From assembly GCA_031423015.1 (NCBI GenBank), contig JANPER010000019.1:1-64000 (forward strand): a stretch of DNA of 64,000 bases. The letters run 5' to 3'. The translations under genes were made by a program, and so were the position numbers. The stretch is from DATGPD01 sp031423015. GTDB lineage: Bacteria; Planctomycetota; UBA1135; UBA2386. Below, in pieces: positions 52,724-60,779 of the stretch. Under the pieces are notes generated by a model. It made no database searches. It worked only from the letters and a program-made list of their open reading frames with translations, and was not told where the DNA came from. Every line of letters begins with the position of its first letter. Position 1 is the stretch's first letter.

Positions 52724-52747
52724 CCGGAGTGGCGCGACTGGCGCAAC

Positions 52748-52790
52748 GCAGGTCATGTGTGGCTGCAAAGCTGCCTCCACGTTGATCTGC
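52748..52790. repeat. imperfect second copy of the 52686 hairpin
   Basis: GCAGGTCATGTGTGGCTGC and CTGCCTCCACGTTGATCTGC pair imperfectly. With the preceding GGCGCGAC/GGCGCAAC text this looks like a diverged tandem duplication of the upstream 60 bp. Confidence 0.5.
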
Positions 52791-52803
52791 GGCTGTCTCG
52801 CCC

Positions 52804-53871
52804 TCAGCGCAGCTTCTCCCAGAAGTCTTCGGGCATGTCGTGCGCGATCTTCAGGGCGCCGTTGGCGCCGCCGTACACTGGCTCGTCGACGTGCTGCACC
52901 TTGCCGCCGCCGAGGTCGCGACGCATAGCCGCTTCGATGGCGCTGTCCAGGTTCTTGATCATCGAGCCGCCGCCGGCCAGCAACACGCGGTTGCGCAGCT
53001 TGTGCTGGAACTCTGGGTCGAAGCTGGAGATCAGCTTGTTGAGCCCTTCGACGATCGGCGGCACCAGGATGCTGCAGGCCTGCTTGACCAGCTCGGTCAC
53101 GTCGAGTGACGTCGGCTTGCCCCTCACCGGCAGGTCCACGACCGCGCGCTCCGGCGGGTCGCCCAAGTAGGAGTAGCGCTCCTTGATTTCCTTGATCATC
53201 TCCTTGGTGAACTGTGCGTCGGGGTGCGCGTGCTTGATCAGCCGGCCGAGTTCTTCGTCCACCGCGTCGCCGGCGATGTCGAAGGTGACCTGATCCGCTT
53301 CCTCCGGCATCGTGCCGTGCATGCGGCACAAGTCGGTGGTGCCGGCGCCGATGTCGATCACCAGCACGTCCTCGAGCATGTCGAGTCCGTAGGCGACGGC
53401 GAAAGGCTCGCTGCACAGCATGACCGAGTCCACCGCCTCACGCGCCGCGTCGACGATCGCCTCGCGGTTCGTCACCGACGCCTGCGCTGGCGCACCGATG
53501 ACGCAATACACCAGCTCGTCCTTGCGGGGACGCGCCAGGCGCACCGCTTCCTTGATGAGGTCCTTAGCCGCCTGCACGTTGTCGGCTTCCACCGATTTGT
53601 CGTGCTGACTGAACTTCAGGCGCCCCTTCTCGAGCGGCCGGTAGAACTTGAGCGAGAGGCGCTTTTCGATCGCCTCCTTACCGAAGAGAACGTCCTTCTT
53701 CAGCAGCTTCTTGGCCACCACGTCCTTGGGGTAGCCCACCACCGAGTAGACCGTTTCGCGCACGCCGTTGCTCGCGGACACCGAGGTCCGCGACGTGCCG
53801 AGGTCCATACCCACATACAGAACACCGTGGTCCTTGTCAGGCGTTGCCGCCTCCTTGCTCGTCTCAGTCAT
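52804..53871 (-). CDS. MamK-like bacterial actin
   Basis: This 355-residue actin-fold ATPase has phosphate-1 loop DLGTSRTSV at 23-31, phosphate-2 loop VIDIGAGTTDLC at 171-182 and adenosine motif LLAGGGSMIKNL at 297-308. Its text follows magnetosome MamK closely: VVGYPKDVVAKKLL at 44-57, CVIGAPAQAS at 123-132, SEPFAVAYGLD at 154-164, and a C-terminal MPEDFWEKL. Glu155 and Asp173 sit where MamK has the Glu and Asp required for ATPase activity, so it should hydrolyse ATP and polymerise. There are no mam, mms or ftsZ genes nearby. It is the last gene of a three-gene set with a coiled-coil protein and a P-loop ATPase, suggesting positioning of a cell-surface or polysaccharide machine. Confidence 0.85.
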   Translation of the reverse strand: MTETSKEAATPDKDHGVLYVGMDLGTSRTSVSASNGVRETVYSVVGYPKDVVAKKLLKKDVLFGKEAIEKRLSLKFYRPLEKGRLKFSQHDKSVEADNVQAAKDLIKEAVRLARPRKDELVYCVIGAPAQASVTNREAIVDAAREAVDSVMLCSEPFAVAYGLDMLEDVLVIDIGAGTTDLCRMHGTMPEEADQVTFDIAGDAVDEELGRLIKHAHPDAQFTKEMIKEIKERYSYLGDPPERAVVDLPVRGKPTSLDVTELVKQACSILVPPIVEGLNKLISSFDPEFQHKLRNRVLLAGGGSMIKNLDSAIEAAMRRDLGGGKVQHVDEPVYGGANGALKIAHDMPEDFWEKLR

Positions 53872-53886
53872 AACTTGCCTCGCGCC

Positions 53887-54672
53887 TCAGCTCTTCTTCT
53901 GCAGTGCCATGTTGGCTTTGAAGATGTCGGACATCAGTGCCGACTTCTTCTTGAACATCGAATCTTCGCCAACGAGCCCCTGCACATCTCGATAGATCGA
54001 GCTGATGCCGGGGTCGATACTCTTGAGCGCCGCGATCTCGACCATGCGCTTCTCGCTCTCCTCCAGGCTGGTTGAGAGCTTGCCGACCCGCCGTTGCAGC
54101 AGGTCGATCTCACGGTCCCGCGCCGCTTCGGTCGCGGCGATCGTCACTTTGCGCTCCCTTTCGACGAACTCCAACAGGATCGACAGCGCGCCGTCGCGCA
54201 ACTGGTCCATGTTGCCGCCGGTGATCTCTTCGAGCGAAGCGAACGTCGCGTAGAAGCGCTTCGCCAGGTCGGCATTCTCGCCCGCGATGCGCACCTGAGC
54301 CGGGACCGCTGCCGCCGCGAGTTTGGCCTCGAGAACCTGCTGCGTTTGGCCGAGGTCGCGGCGCAACATGTCGAGTTCGTCTTGCGCGCGCGTCTGCAAC
54401 TTGCGCAGCTCGCTCGCCTCGTTCTCGAGTTGCTCGTTGTTGCGCATCAGGCGAAGGAACTCTTCCTTCGTCGCGTCGATCACCTGCTCGCGCTCGGAGC
54501 CGATCAGGTGGTGGCGCACGGCGCGGTGCACCGCCTCGTCGATGAGGGCGACGATGCGGTCCATGCTGAGCATGTTGACCTGCGTGACGCCGCGCTTCTT
54601 GAGCTGGTCGACCGACGTGCGGTACGCCATGTCGCGCACCGCCATCTTCAGCTGCTCGGAGAGCTTCTTCAT
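53887..54672 (-). CDS. coiled-coil protein of the MamK-like module
   Basis: The 261-residue cytoplasmic protein has no signal or membrane segment. It has an N-terminal globular part (VDQLKKRGVTQVNMLSMDRI, LIDEAVHRAVRHHLIG), a coiled coil at about 70-120 (LRLMRNNEQLENEASELRKL), a second at about 175-215 (RDREIDLLQRRVGKLSTSLE) and a conserved-looking C-terminal tail (ALKSIDPGISSIYRDVQGLV, then FKKKSALMSDIFKANMALQ). I know no family. Its start overlaps the stop of the upstream ATPase by 4 bases, and it lies 15 bp before the actin start. A filament adaptor or ATPase-to-actin linker is a reasonable guess. Confidence 0.7.
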   Translation of the reverse strand: MKKLSEQLKMAVRDMAYRTSVDQLKKRGVTQVNMLSMDRIVALIDEAVHRAVRHHLIGSEREQVIDATKEEFLRLMRNNEQLENEASELRKLQTRAQDELDMLRRDLGQTQQVLEAKLAAAAVPAQVRIAGENADLAKRFYATFASLEEITGGNMDQLRDGALSILLEFVERERKVTIAATEAARDREIDLLQRRVGKLSTSLEESEKRMVEIAALKSIDPGISSIYRDVQGLVGEDSMFKKKSALMSDIFKANMALQKKS

Positions 54673-55448
54673 CCGCGCCCTTCCGCACTCTCTTCATCAT
54701 CGCCTGGGTACGCGTAGCCCATGCGATCGGGGTCGACCCCCCGCACCTGCGTCGCGAACGCACCGAGAACATTGGCGCCCAGATCCTGCAGGATGCGCAG
54801 CGCCTGCTTGGTATGCGACTTGGCGGAGTGTTCCATGCGAACGACCACGAGCGTACCGTCGGCGCGCGCCGCGATCACGCTTGCGTCCGTCGCTGGCACC
54901 ACCGGAGGGGTGTCGACGATCGTGTATTGGTAGCGTTCCTTGAACGCGTCGAACAAGGCCTCGAGACGTTGCGGCGTCAGGATCTCGGACGGACGCGACA
55001 TCACACGACCGGCGCCGAGGACGAACAGGTTGCGCACGCCCGAGTTCTGCACGGCGTCGTCGAGCGACACGCGGTTCAGCAAAACGTCAGCCAGCCCGCG
55101 CCGCTGATTCAGGTTGAGGTATCTGTCGACACTCGGGCTGCGCAGGTCGGCGTCGACCAAGAGCACCGGGTTGCGTTCCTGCTCAGCGAAGGCGATCGCC
55201 AGGTTGATCGAAGTCACCGACTTGCCCTCACCGCGCATCGCCGAGGTCACCACCAGGGTGCGCGCGAGACCTTCCGGGTTCATCGCCATCAACTTGTTGC
55301 GCAGCGCGCGCACCTGTTCGGCGCGAAACCCGGTCGGGTCGTGAAAGCTCACCAGATACGGATTGATCGCCTGGTCGACCACGACCACCAGGTCTTCCGG
55401 CAGCACGGTGTCTGCGGGCGTTGCGCGGCGCTTTCCGAACAGTCCCAT
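54669..55448 (-). CDS. BY-kinase-like P-loop ATPase (CpsD/CapB type)
   Basis: The 259-residue soluble protein has the Wzc/CpsD kinase-domain motifs: RAEQVRALRNKLMAM (EX2RX2R-type helix), Walker A VVTSAMRGEGKSVTSINLA, Walker A' VLLVDADLRSPSV and Walker B YTIVDTPPV, followed by DASVIAARADGTLVVVR. It lacks the Tyr-rich C-terminal cluster of classical autophosphorylating kinases (only one Tyr in the last 20 residues) and has no membrane partner gene here, so kinase activity is uncertain and a MinD/ParA-like spatial role is equally possible. The ATG at 55448 starts the conserved MGLFGKRR. Confidence 0.82.
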   Translation of the reverse strand: MGLFGKRRATPADTVLPEDLVVVVDQAINPYLVSFHDPTGFRAEQVRALRNKLMAMNPEGLARTLVVTSAMRGEGKSVTSINLAIAFAEQERNPVLLVDADLRSPSVDRYLNLNQRRGLADVLLNRVSLDDAVQNSGVRNLFVLGAGRVMSRPSEILTPQRLEALFDAFKERYQYTIVDTPPVVPATDASVIAARADGTLVVVRMEHSAKSHTKQALRILQDLGANVLGAFATQVRGVDPDRMGYAYPGDDEESAEGRG

Positions 55449-55588
55449 AGTCGATACGCGGAGCCCAAGTCGACGGCTACAGCCCAAACCTCGGTCAACG
55501 ATGGACTTCTGCATCCATCATCGACCTGACGGGGACGTCGACTTGCTTCGATCAGGGCTCGCCCGGTCGGGGGACCTTGTCGGACCCG

Positions 55589-57256
55589 TCAGATGGGGCG
55601 AAGACCGTCGCCGAGGTCGACGCCCTTGCGGGTCGCTACCTCGCGTGCCAAGTCATAGCCGGCGTCCGCGTGGCGAACAATGCCGGTACCTGGATCGTTG
55701 GTGAGAACGGTGCGAAGCCGGCGGGCCGCTGCCGGTGAACCGTCCGCGACGGTCACCTGCCCAGCGTGAATCGACCGGCCAATCCCCACCCCACCCCCGT
55801 GATGGATCGACACCCACGTGGCCCCACTGGCGGTGTTGAGCAGCGCGTTGAGCAAGGGCCAGTCGGCGATCGCATCCGAGCCGTCCAGCATGCCTTCGGT
55901 CTCGCGGTACGGCGACGCCACCGAGCCGCTGTCGAGGTGATCGCGCCCGAACACGATGGGCGCCTGCAGTTCACCCGTCGCCACCAGCTCATTGACCGCG
56001 ACGCCAAAGCGGGCGCGATCGCCGTAGCCGAGCCAACAGATCCGCGCCGGCAGCCCCTGGAACTTGATCTGCCGCTGCGCCTTTTCCACCCAGGTCACCA
56101 GCCCCTTGTCGTCCGGGAACATCTCGAGCAGCAGCCGATCGGTGCGCGCGATGTCGCTCGCTTCGCCGCTCAGGGCCACCCAGCGGAACGGCCCCTTGCC
56201 CGCGCAGAACAACGGTCGGATGTACTCCGGCACGAAGCCCTTGATCGCGAACGCGTCCTCGACCCCGCCCTCGCGCGCCTCGGTGCGGATGTTGTTGCCG
56301 TAGTCAAAGGTGATGGCGCCCATCGCCTGCAGTCGCAGCATGAGGCGAACGTGCTTGGCTGCCGTCGCGCGCGCACGCTCGACGTAGGCCTGCGGATCGC
56401 TCTGCCGCAGTGCCACGGCGGCGGCGAGCGGCATACCGTCCGGCACGTAGCCGTTCAGCATGTCGTGCGCGCTGGTTTGATCGGTCAGAAGGTCTGGCAC
56501 CACGTTGGCCCGAATCAGGGCTTCGAGCAACTCCGTCGCGTTGGCGACCACACCGATCGAGTAGGCCTCGCCGGCCGCCTGCTTCTGCTTGGTCAGCGCG
56601 AGGGCCTCGCCGATCGAGCCCGCCAGATGATCGAGGTAGCCCGACTGCAATCGCTTTGTGATCCGCGACTCTTCGACGTCGGCTGCCAGACAGACACCGC
56701 CGGCCATCGTCACCGCCAACGGCTGCGCCCCGCCCATCCCTCCGAGCCCCGCCGTCACCACCAAGCGCCCGCGCAAGCTGCCCGCGAAGTGCTTGTTCGC
56801 CGCCGCCACGAAGGTCTCGTAGGTGCCTTGCACGATGCCTTGGCTGCCGATGTAGATCCACGAGCCCGCGGTCATCTGGCCGTACATCGTGAGACCGAGC
56901 GCCTGCAACCGACGGAACTCGTCCCACGTCGCCCAATCCCCCACCAGGTTGCTGTTGGCGATCAGCACCCGCGGCGCGTCCTCGTGCGTCGAGAACACGC
57001 CGACACACTTCCCCGACTGCACGAGCATCGTCTGATCGGGTTGCAGACGGCGCAGCGTCGACAAGATCCCCGCGAGCGCTTCGTGGTTGCGCGCCGCTTG
57101 TCCCGACCCGCCGTACACGATCAGTCGATCCGGATCCTCGGCAACCTCGGGGTCGAGGTTGTTGTGCAGCATCCGGTAGGCGGCCTCGATCTGCCAGTTG
57201 GCGCAGGTGATCTGCTTGCCGCGCGGCGCGCGCAGGGGGGTTCGGGTGGCGGACAT
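55589..57256 (-). CDS. hutU: urocanate hydratase
   Basis: The enzyme adds water to urocanate, the second step of histidine degradation, using NAD+ as cofactor. The 555-residue product carries GKQITCANWQIEAAYRMLHNNL, IVYGGSGQAARN, QSGKCVGVFSTHEDAPRVLI, GSQGIVQGTYETF, VTAGLGGMGGAQPLAVTMAGG and, near the C terminus, WVSIHHGGGVGIGRSIHAGQ, all urocanase hallmarks. It is complete. hutH lies 705 bp upstream on the same strand, with a DUF5658 gene between them. Confidence 0.97.
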   Translation of the reverse strand: MSATRTPLRAPRGKQITCANWQIEAAYRMLHNNLDPEVAEDPDRLIVYGGSGQAARNHEALAGILSTLRRLQPDQTMLVQSGKCVGVFSTHEDAPRVLIANSNLVGDWATWDEFRRLQALGLTMYGQMTAGSWIYIGSQGIVQGTYETFVAAANKHFAGSLRGRLVVTAGLGGMGGAQPLAVTMAGGVCLAADVEESRITKRLQSGYLDHLAGSIGEALALTKQKQAAGEAYSIGVVANATELLEALIRANVVPDLLTDQTSAHDMLNGYVPDGMPLAAAVALRQSDPQAYVERARATAAKHVRLMLRLQAMGAITFDYGNNIRTEAREGGVEDAFAIKGFVPEYIRPLFCAGKGPFRWVALSGEASDIARTDRLLLEMFPDDKGLVTWVEKAQRQIKFQGLPARICWLGYGDRARFGVAVNELVATGELQAPIVFGRDHLDSGSVASPYRETEGMLDGSDAIADWPLLNALLNTASGATWVSIHHGGGVGIGRSIHAGQVTVADGSPAAARRLRTVLTNDPGTGIVRHADAGYDLAREVATRKGVDLGDGLRPI

Positions 57257-57326
57257 AGCGAGAACTTAGCCGACCTCTCGCCGCCCGCCCACCGCGCAAA
57301 CCGGCGCAACCGCCGACGCCGCAGAT

Positions 57327-57761
57327 TCACATGTCCGAAGTCGCGAACGACGTCGCGGCGTGCACCAGCAGCAACGTGGCGTAGACCGCAATGGCGGGGG
57401 GCAGTAGCCACCTCGTCACCCGGTAGCGAACGTGGCGCAGCAGGAACGCGCCGGCGAGCAGGGTGACCCCGAGCTTGACCGCCGAGAAGGCCCAGACGCC
57501 ACCGAGTTCGAGCACGCTACGCAACATCGGGTTGGCCTCCTCGACGCCATACTGCAGGTGCACCAGCGTCCAGGCCCAGTCGATTACGCACAGGCCGACC
57601 AACGTCAGCACGAGAGCGGCCTCCCAACCCGCGCAGCGGTCGACGCAGACGTTGGTCTGTTCGACGGCCCGGCGCCCACCGCGACGACGCCCAGTCAGCC
57701 AATACGCTGTCACCAGCAGCGGCTGGCGCGCACGGCGGTCGACACGAGCGCGGGCTTGCAT
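57327..57761 (-). CDS. DUF5658 family membrane protein
   Basis: The 144-residue product has a basic N-terminal third and four hydrophobic segments: AALVLTLVGLCVIDWAWTLV, GGVWAFSAVKLGVTLLAGAF, and LLPPAIAVYATLLLVHAATS among them. The CVIDWAWTLVHLQYGVEEANP pattern matches the NFLDAYFTF...GGQELNP segment of the other DUF5658 gene at 27757. Function is unknown. It sits between hutU and hutH but has no visible link to histidine metabolism. Confidence 0.75.
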   Translation of the reverse strand: MQARARVDRRARQPLLVTAYWLTGRRRGGRRAVEQTNVCVDRCAGWEAALVLTLVGLCVIDWAWTLVHLQYGVEEANPMLRSVLELGGVWAFSAVKLGVTLLAGAFLLRHVRYRVTRWLLPPAIAVYATLLLVHAATSFATSDM

Positions 57762-57960
57762 GCGGAACGATCTTGCGCCGCCGCCCCGTCGGCGTCAAAG
57801 GCCGCCCGCCGCACGGCTCTGGCGAGGCACGCCCGAGTCGTGCCCGATCAGCCACCCGCAGCGCGGGTTGCCGGCATTCTCTCGACCTGGCTCCGCCCCA
57901 GCGCCGACGAAGGTCCCGTCGGCGAAGTTCGCGACCGCAGCGTGGCGCAGCAACGCAGAG

Positions 57961-59532
57961 TCAACGCGCGTGCAGCTCGCCAACGGCGGCTTCGACGCGC
58001 TGCACCAACTCACCGCTGCGGATCATCCCGTCGGCAGCAGCGATGTCCGGCGCCAGGATGCGATCCCCGCGCAGCGTCGCGACGCGCGCGCGCACCGCCC
58101 GGTGCGCCGCCGCCACCCCACGCCCAGGACGCAACGGCTCGCCCACGTCGAGGCCCTGACACGCTGACAACAACTCGATCGCGATCACCCGCGACGTGTT
58201 CTCCACGACCAGACTGGCGTGCCGCGCCGCGGTCACCCCCATCGACACATGATCTTCCCGATTCGCCGACGTCGGAATGCTGTCGACGCTCGCCGGGTGC
58301 GCCAACGTCTTGTTCTCCGACGCCAACGCCGCGGCGACGACCTGCGGGATCATGAAGCCGCTCTCGAGCCCCGGCTGGTGCGCCAGGAACGGCGGCAGGC
58401 CCGAGATGTCGGGATTCACCAAGTTCTCGATCCGCCGCTCGCTGATGTTGGCGAGCGTCGCGATCCCGATCGTCAGGAAGTCCATCGCTTGGCTCACCGG
58501 CTGGCCGTGGAAGTTGCCCGCCGACACCACGCCGCCGCGCGGAAAGACCAACGGGTTGTCGGTGACCGAGTTGGCCTCGGTGAGCAAGGTCGTATGCGCA
58601 TACGACAGCGCATCTTTAGCCGCACCGTGCACCTGCGGGGCGCAGCGCATCGAGTAGGCGTCCTGCACCTTCGCGCAGTCCTTGTGGCTCAACAGGATCT
58701 GCGAGCCTTCGAGCAGCCGGCGCACGTTGGCAGCGGTGCGCTGCTGGCCGCGATGCGGACGCAACGCGTGCACGCTGGACGCAAAGGGCTTGGCCGACCC
58801 GCGCAGCGCCTCGATCGTGGTGGCACAAGCGATATCGGCGGCTTTGCTCACCTGCTGCGCGTGTGCCAGCGCGCGCAGTCCAATCGCCGTCATGATCTGC
58901 GTGCCATTGATGAGCGCCAGGCCTTCCTTGGCCGATAGCCGCAGCGGCGCGAGCTTGGCGCGCACCAGCGCCTGTTTGCCCGAGATGCGCTTGCCGTCGG
59001 CATCAAAGGCCGCGCCCTCGCCGAGCAGCAGCAGAGCCATGTGCGCCAGCGGCGCCAAGTCGCCAGACGCGCCGACGCTACCCTGGCTCGGGATCGACGG
59101 CGTGATGCCAAGGTTGTAGAGCTGCATCGCGAACTCCAGCAGCTCGAGCCGCACGCCGCTGAAGCCGCGCGCCAAGTTGTGGATGCGCAGTCCGAACGCC
59201 AAGCGACTCGTGGCCACCGGCAACAGATCCCCCACCCCGGTGGCGTGGCTGAGGATCAGGTTGCGCTGCAACTGCTCGGTCTGCTCCTTGGGGATGGAGA
59301 CGTGCGCCAACTTGCCGAAGCCGGTGTTGACGCCGTAGACCGTGGCGCCAGAGTCGACGGCACGCTCGATCACGCGGCGCGACGCCAGCACGCGCGCGCG
59401 CACCGCGGGGCTGAGTCGAAGGCGCGTGTCCGCGTGTGCCAACGCACCCACGGTTTCGATGGACGCGAGGACGTCGCCAATGAGAAGGGGGCTCGGCACG
59501 GCGAGGGTTGTACCGGCGACCAGCGCCCGCAC
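57961..59532 (-). CDS. hutH: histidine ammonia-lyase
   Basis: It deaminates L-histidine to urocanate. The 523-residue product has YGVNTGFGKLAHVSI, LQRNLILSHATGVG, the MIO-forming Ala-Ser-Gly in GSVGASGDLAPLAHMAL, EGLALINGTQIMTAIG, QDAYSMRCAPQVHGA, GNFHGQPVSQAMDFL and TSANREDHVSMG. The Ala-Ser-Gly cyclises to the electrophilic prosthetic group. The product feeds hutU downstream; hutI and hutG are not in the window. Confidence 0.97.
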   Translation of the reverse strand: MRALVAGTTLAVPSPLLIGDVLASIETVGALAHADTRLRLSPAVRARVLASRRVIERAVDSGATVYGVNTGFGKLAHVSIPKEQTEQLQRNLILSHATGVGDLLPVATSRLAFGLRIHNLARGFSGVRLELLEFAMQLYNLGITPSIPSQGSVGASGDLAPLAHMALLLLGEGAAFDADGKRISGKQALVRAKLAPLRLSAKEGLALINGTQIMTAIGLRALAHAQQVSKAADIACATTIEALRGSAKPFASSVHALRPHRGQQRTAANVRRLLEGSQILLSHKDCAKVQDAYSMRCAPQVHGAAKDALSYAHTTLLTEANSVTDNPLVFPRGGVVSAGNFHGQPVSQAMDFLTIGIATLANISERRIENLVNPDISGLPPFLAHQPGLESGFMIPQVVAAALASENKTLAHPASVDSIPTSANREDHVSMGVTAARHASLVVENTSRVIAIELLSACQGLDVGEPLRPGRGVAAAHRAVRARVATLRGDRILAPDIAAADGMIRSGELVQRVEAAVGELHAR

Positions 59533-59558
59533 CGCTCACTGTTCTTGCCGTCAACGTC

Positions 59559-60779
59559 CTACGCGAACAGCGGCAGCGCCTCGACGTCATGCTGCAGCAC
59601 GGGGCGCGGCGAGATCCCCAGGCGAGTGAGCAGCGCGGCGTAGACGGCGCGAAAGTCGACCCGGCTACGCACGTCGCCGTCGTCGAGATTCCCGAGGTCC
59701 GGGGCGTCGCCGTGCAGCCCGGCGCGCACGCCACCGCCGAGCACGAACACCGGCGCGGCGGCGCCGTGGTCGGTGCCGAGGCTGCCGTTCTCTTGCACGC
59801 GTCGACCAAACTCCGAGTGCACGCAGATCACCGTGCGATCGAGCCGACCATGCGCCGACAGGTCGGCCACCAACGCGCCCAGCGCCAGGTCGAGCTGACG
59901 CAGGAGCTGGCTGTGCGTCGGCAACTGCTGCGCGTGCGTGTCGAACCCGGAGAACGCCACGTGCAGCAAACGGGTACCGTGCCCGCTCACCAGCACGCGG
60001 CTCGCCAGCTGCAGCGCGTCGCCGAGGGCGCCGCCCGGAAACTCGGCGCGCGGCCGATAGGCAGCCAGCACCTGACGCAGTGACTCGGCGTCGGCGATGG
60101 CTCGGCCGGCAACGCCGCGCACAAACGCCTGCAGCTCGTCAGCATCCGCCCCCGCGAGCGCCGCGGCGTGCAACATGGCGGACTCGCTGCCAGCCCCGCC
60201 GCTGCCGTGCAGCGCGTAGTCTTCCATGCATTCGAGAACCGGCACCACCACGCGCTCGCCGCGCAGCGCGAGCGGCAGGCTGAGCGATCCGAGCGCCATC
60301 GCCGGAATCGGCGTGGCGTACGCCGCCACCAACGCGTCGGCCGCGCGCCCCAGCCAACCCGTGGCGCGCATGCGCACGGCGTCGGGCGTGACCGCCGCGG
60401 TGTGCCACACATCACGGCTGAAGAAGTGCGACCGATCGGGATTCGGATAGCCCACGCTGTGCACCGCCGCCGCGCGCCCGTCGCCGAAGGACGCCGCCAG
60501 CTGACGCAGCTCGGGGTGCAGCGCAAAGCCGTCGGCGACCCGATGCGCGCCTTGCCGCACGCTGCTCAGGTGCGGCCGCGTCCGCGCGTAGGTCGGATCA
60601 TCGATCGGGATCAGGGTATTGAGGCCGTCGTTGCCGCCCTCCAACTCCAAGACCAGGAGGCACGCATCGTCGCCGTCGGCGGCAAAGCGCAGCCAAGGTG
60701 TTGCCAGCGGCAACGCCGCCGCACGCATGAGGTCACGACGCGACAGGCCAGACGACCACGAAGAAGAGGGAGCGTTCAC
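59559..60779 (-). CDS. DUF1501 Tat-exported protein
   Basis: The GTG at 60779 overlaps the DUF1800 stop (GTGA) and opens a 406-residue product with a twin-Arg signal (SRRDLMRAAALPLATPW). The mature part has LVLELEGGNDGLNTLIPIDD, NPDRSHFFSRDVW, AFSGFDTHAQQ and SEFGRRVQENGSLGTDHGAA, the DUF1501 signature with alkaline-phosphatase-superfamily-like metal-site residues. These proteins always travel with DUF1800 partners; their substrate is unknown. It is exported folded. Confidence 0.9.
   Translation of the reverse strand: MNAPSSSWSSGLSRRDLMRAAALPLATPWLRFAADGDDACLLVLELEGGNDGLNTLIPIDDPTYARTRPHLSSVRQGAHRVADGFALHPELRQLAASFGDGRAAAVHSVGYPNPDRSHFFSRDVWHTAAVTPDAVRMRATGWLGRAADALVAAYATPIPAMALGSLSLPLALRGERVVVPVLECMEDYALHGSGGAGSESAMLHAAALAGADADELQAFVRGVAGRAIADAESLRQVLAAYRPRAEFPGGALGDALQLASRVLVSGHGTRLLHVAFSGFDTHAQQLPTHSQLLRQLDLALGALVADLSAHGRLDRTVICVHSEFGRRVQENGSLGTDHGAAAPVFVLGGGVRAGLHGDAPDLGNLDDGDVRSRVDFRAVYAALLTRLGISPRPVLQHDVEALPLFA

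Noticed and set aside
52804..55448. A magnetosome gene cluster
   Set aside because: Apart from the MamK-like actin there is no mamA, mamB, mamE, mamI, mamM or mamQ-type gene within the window.
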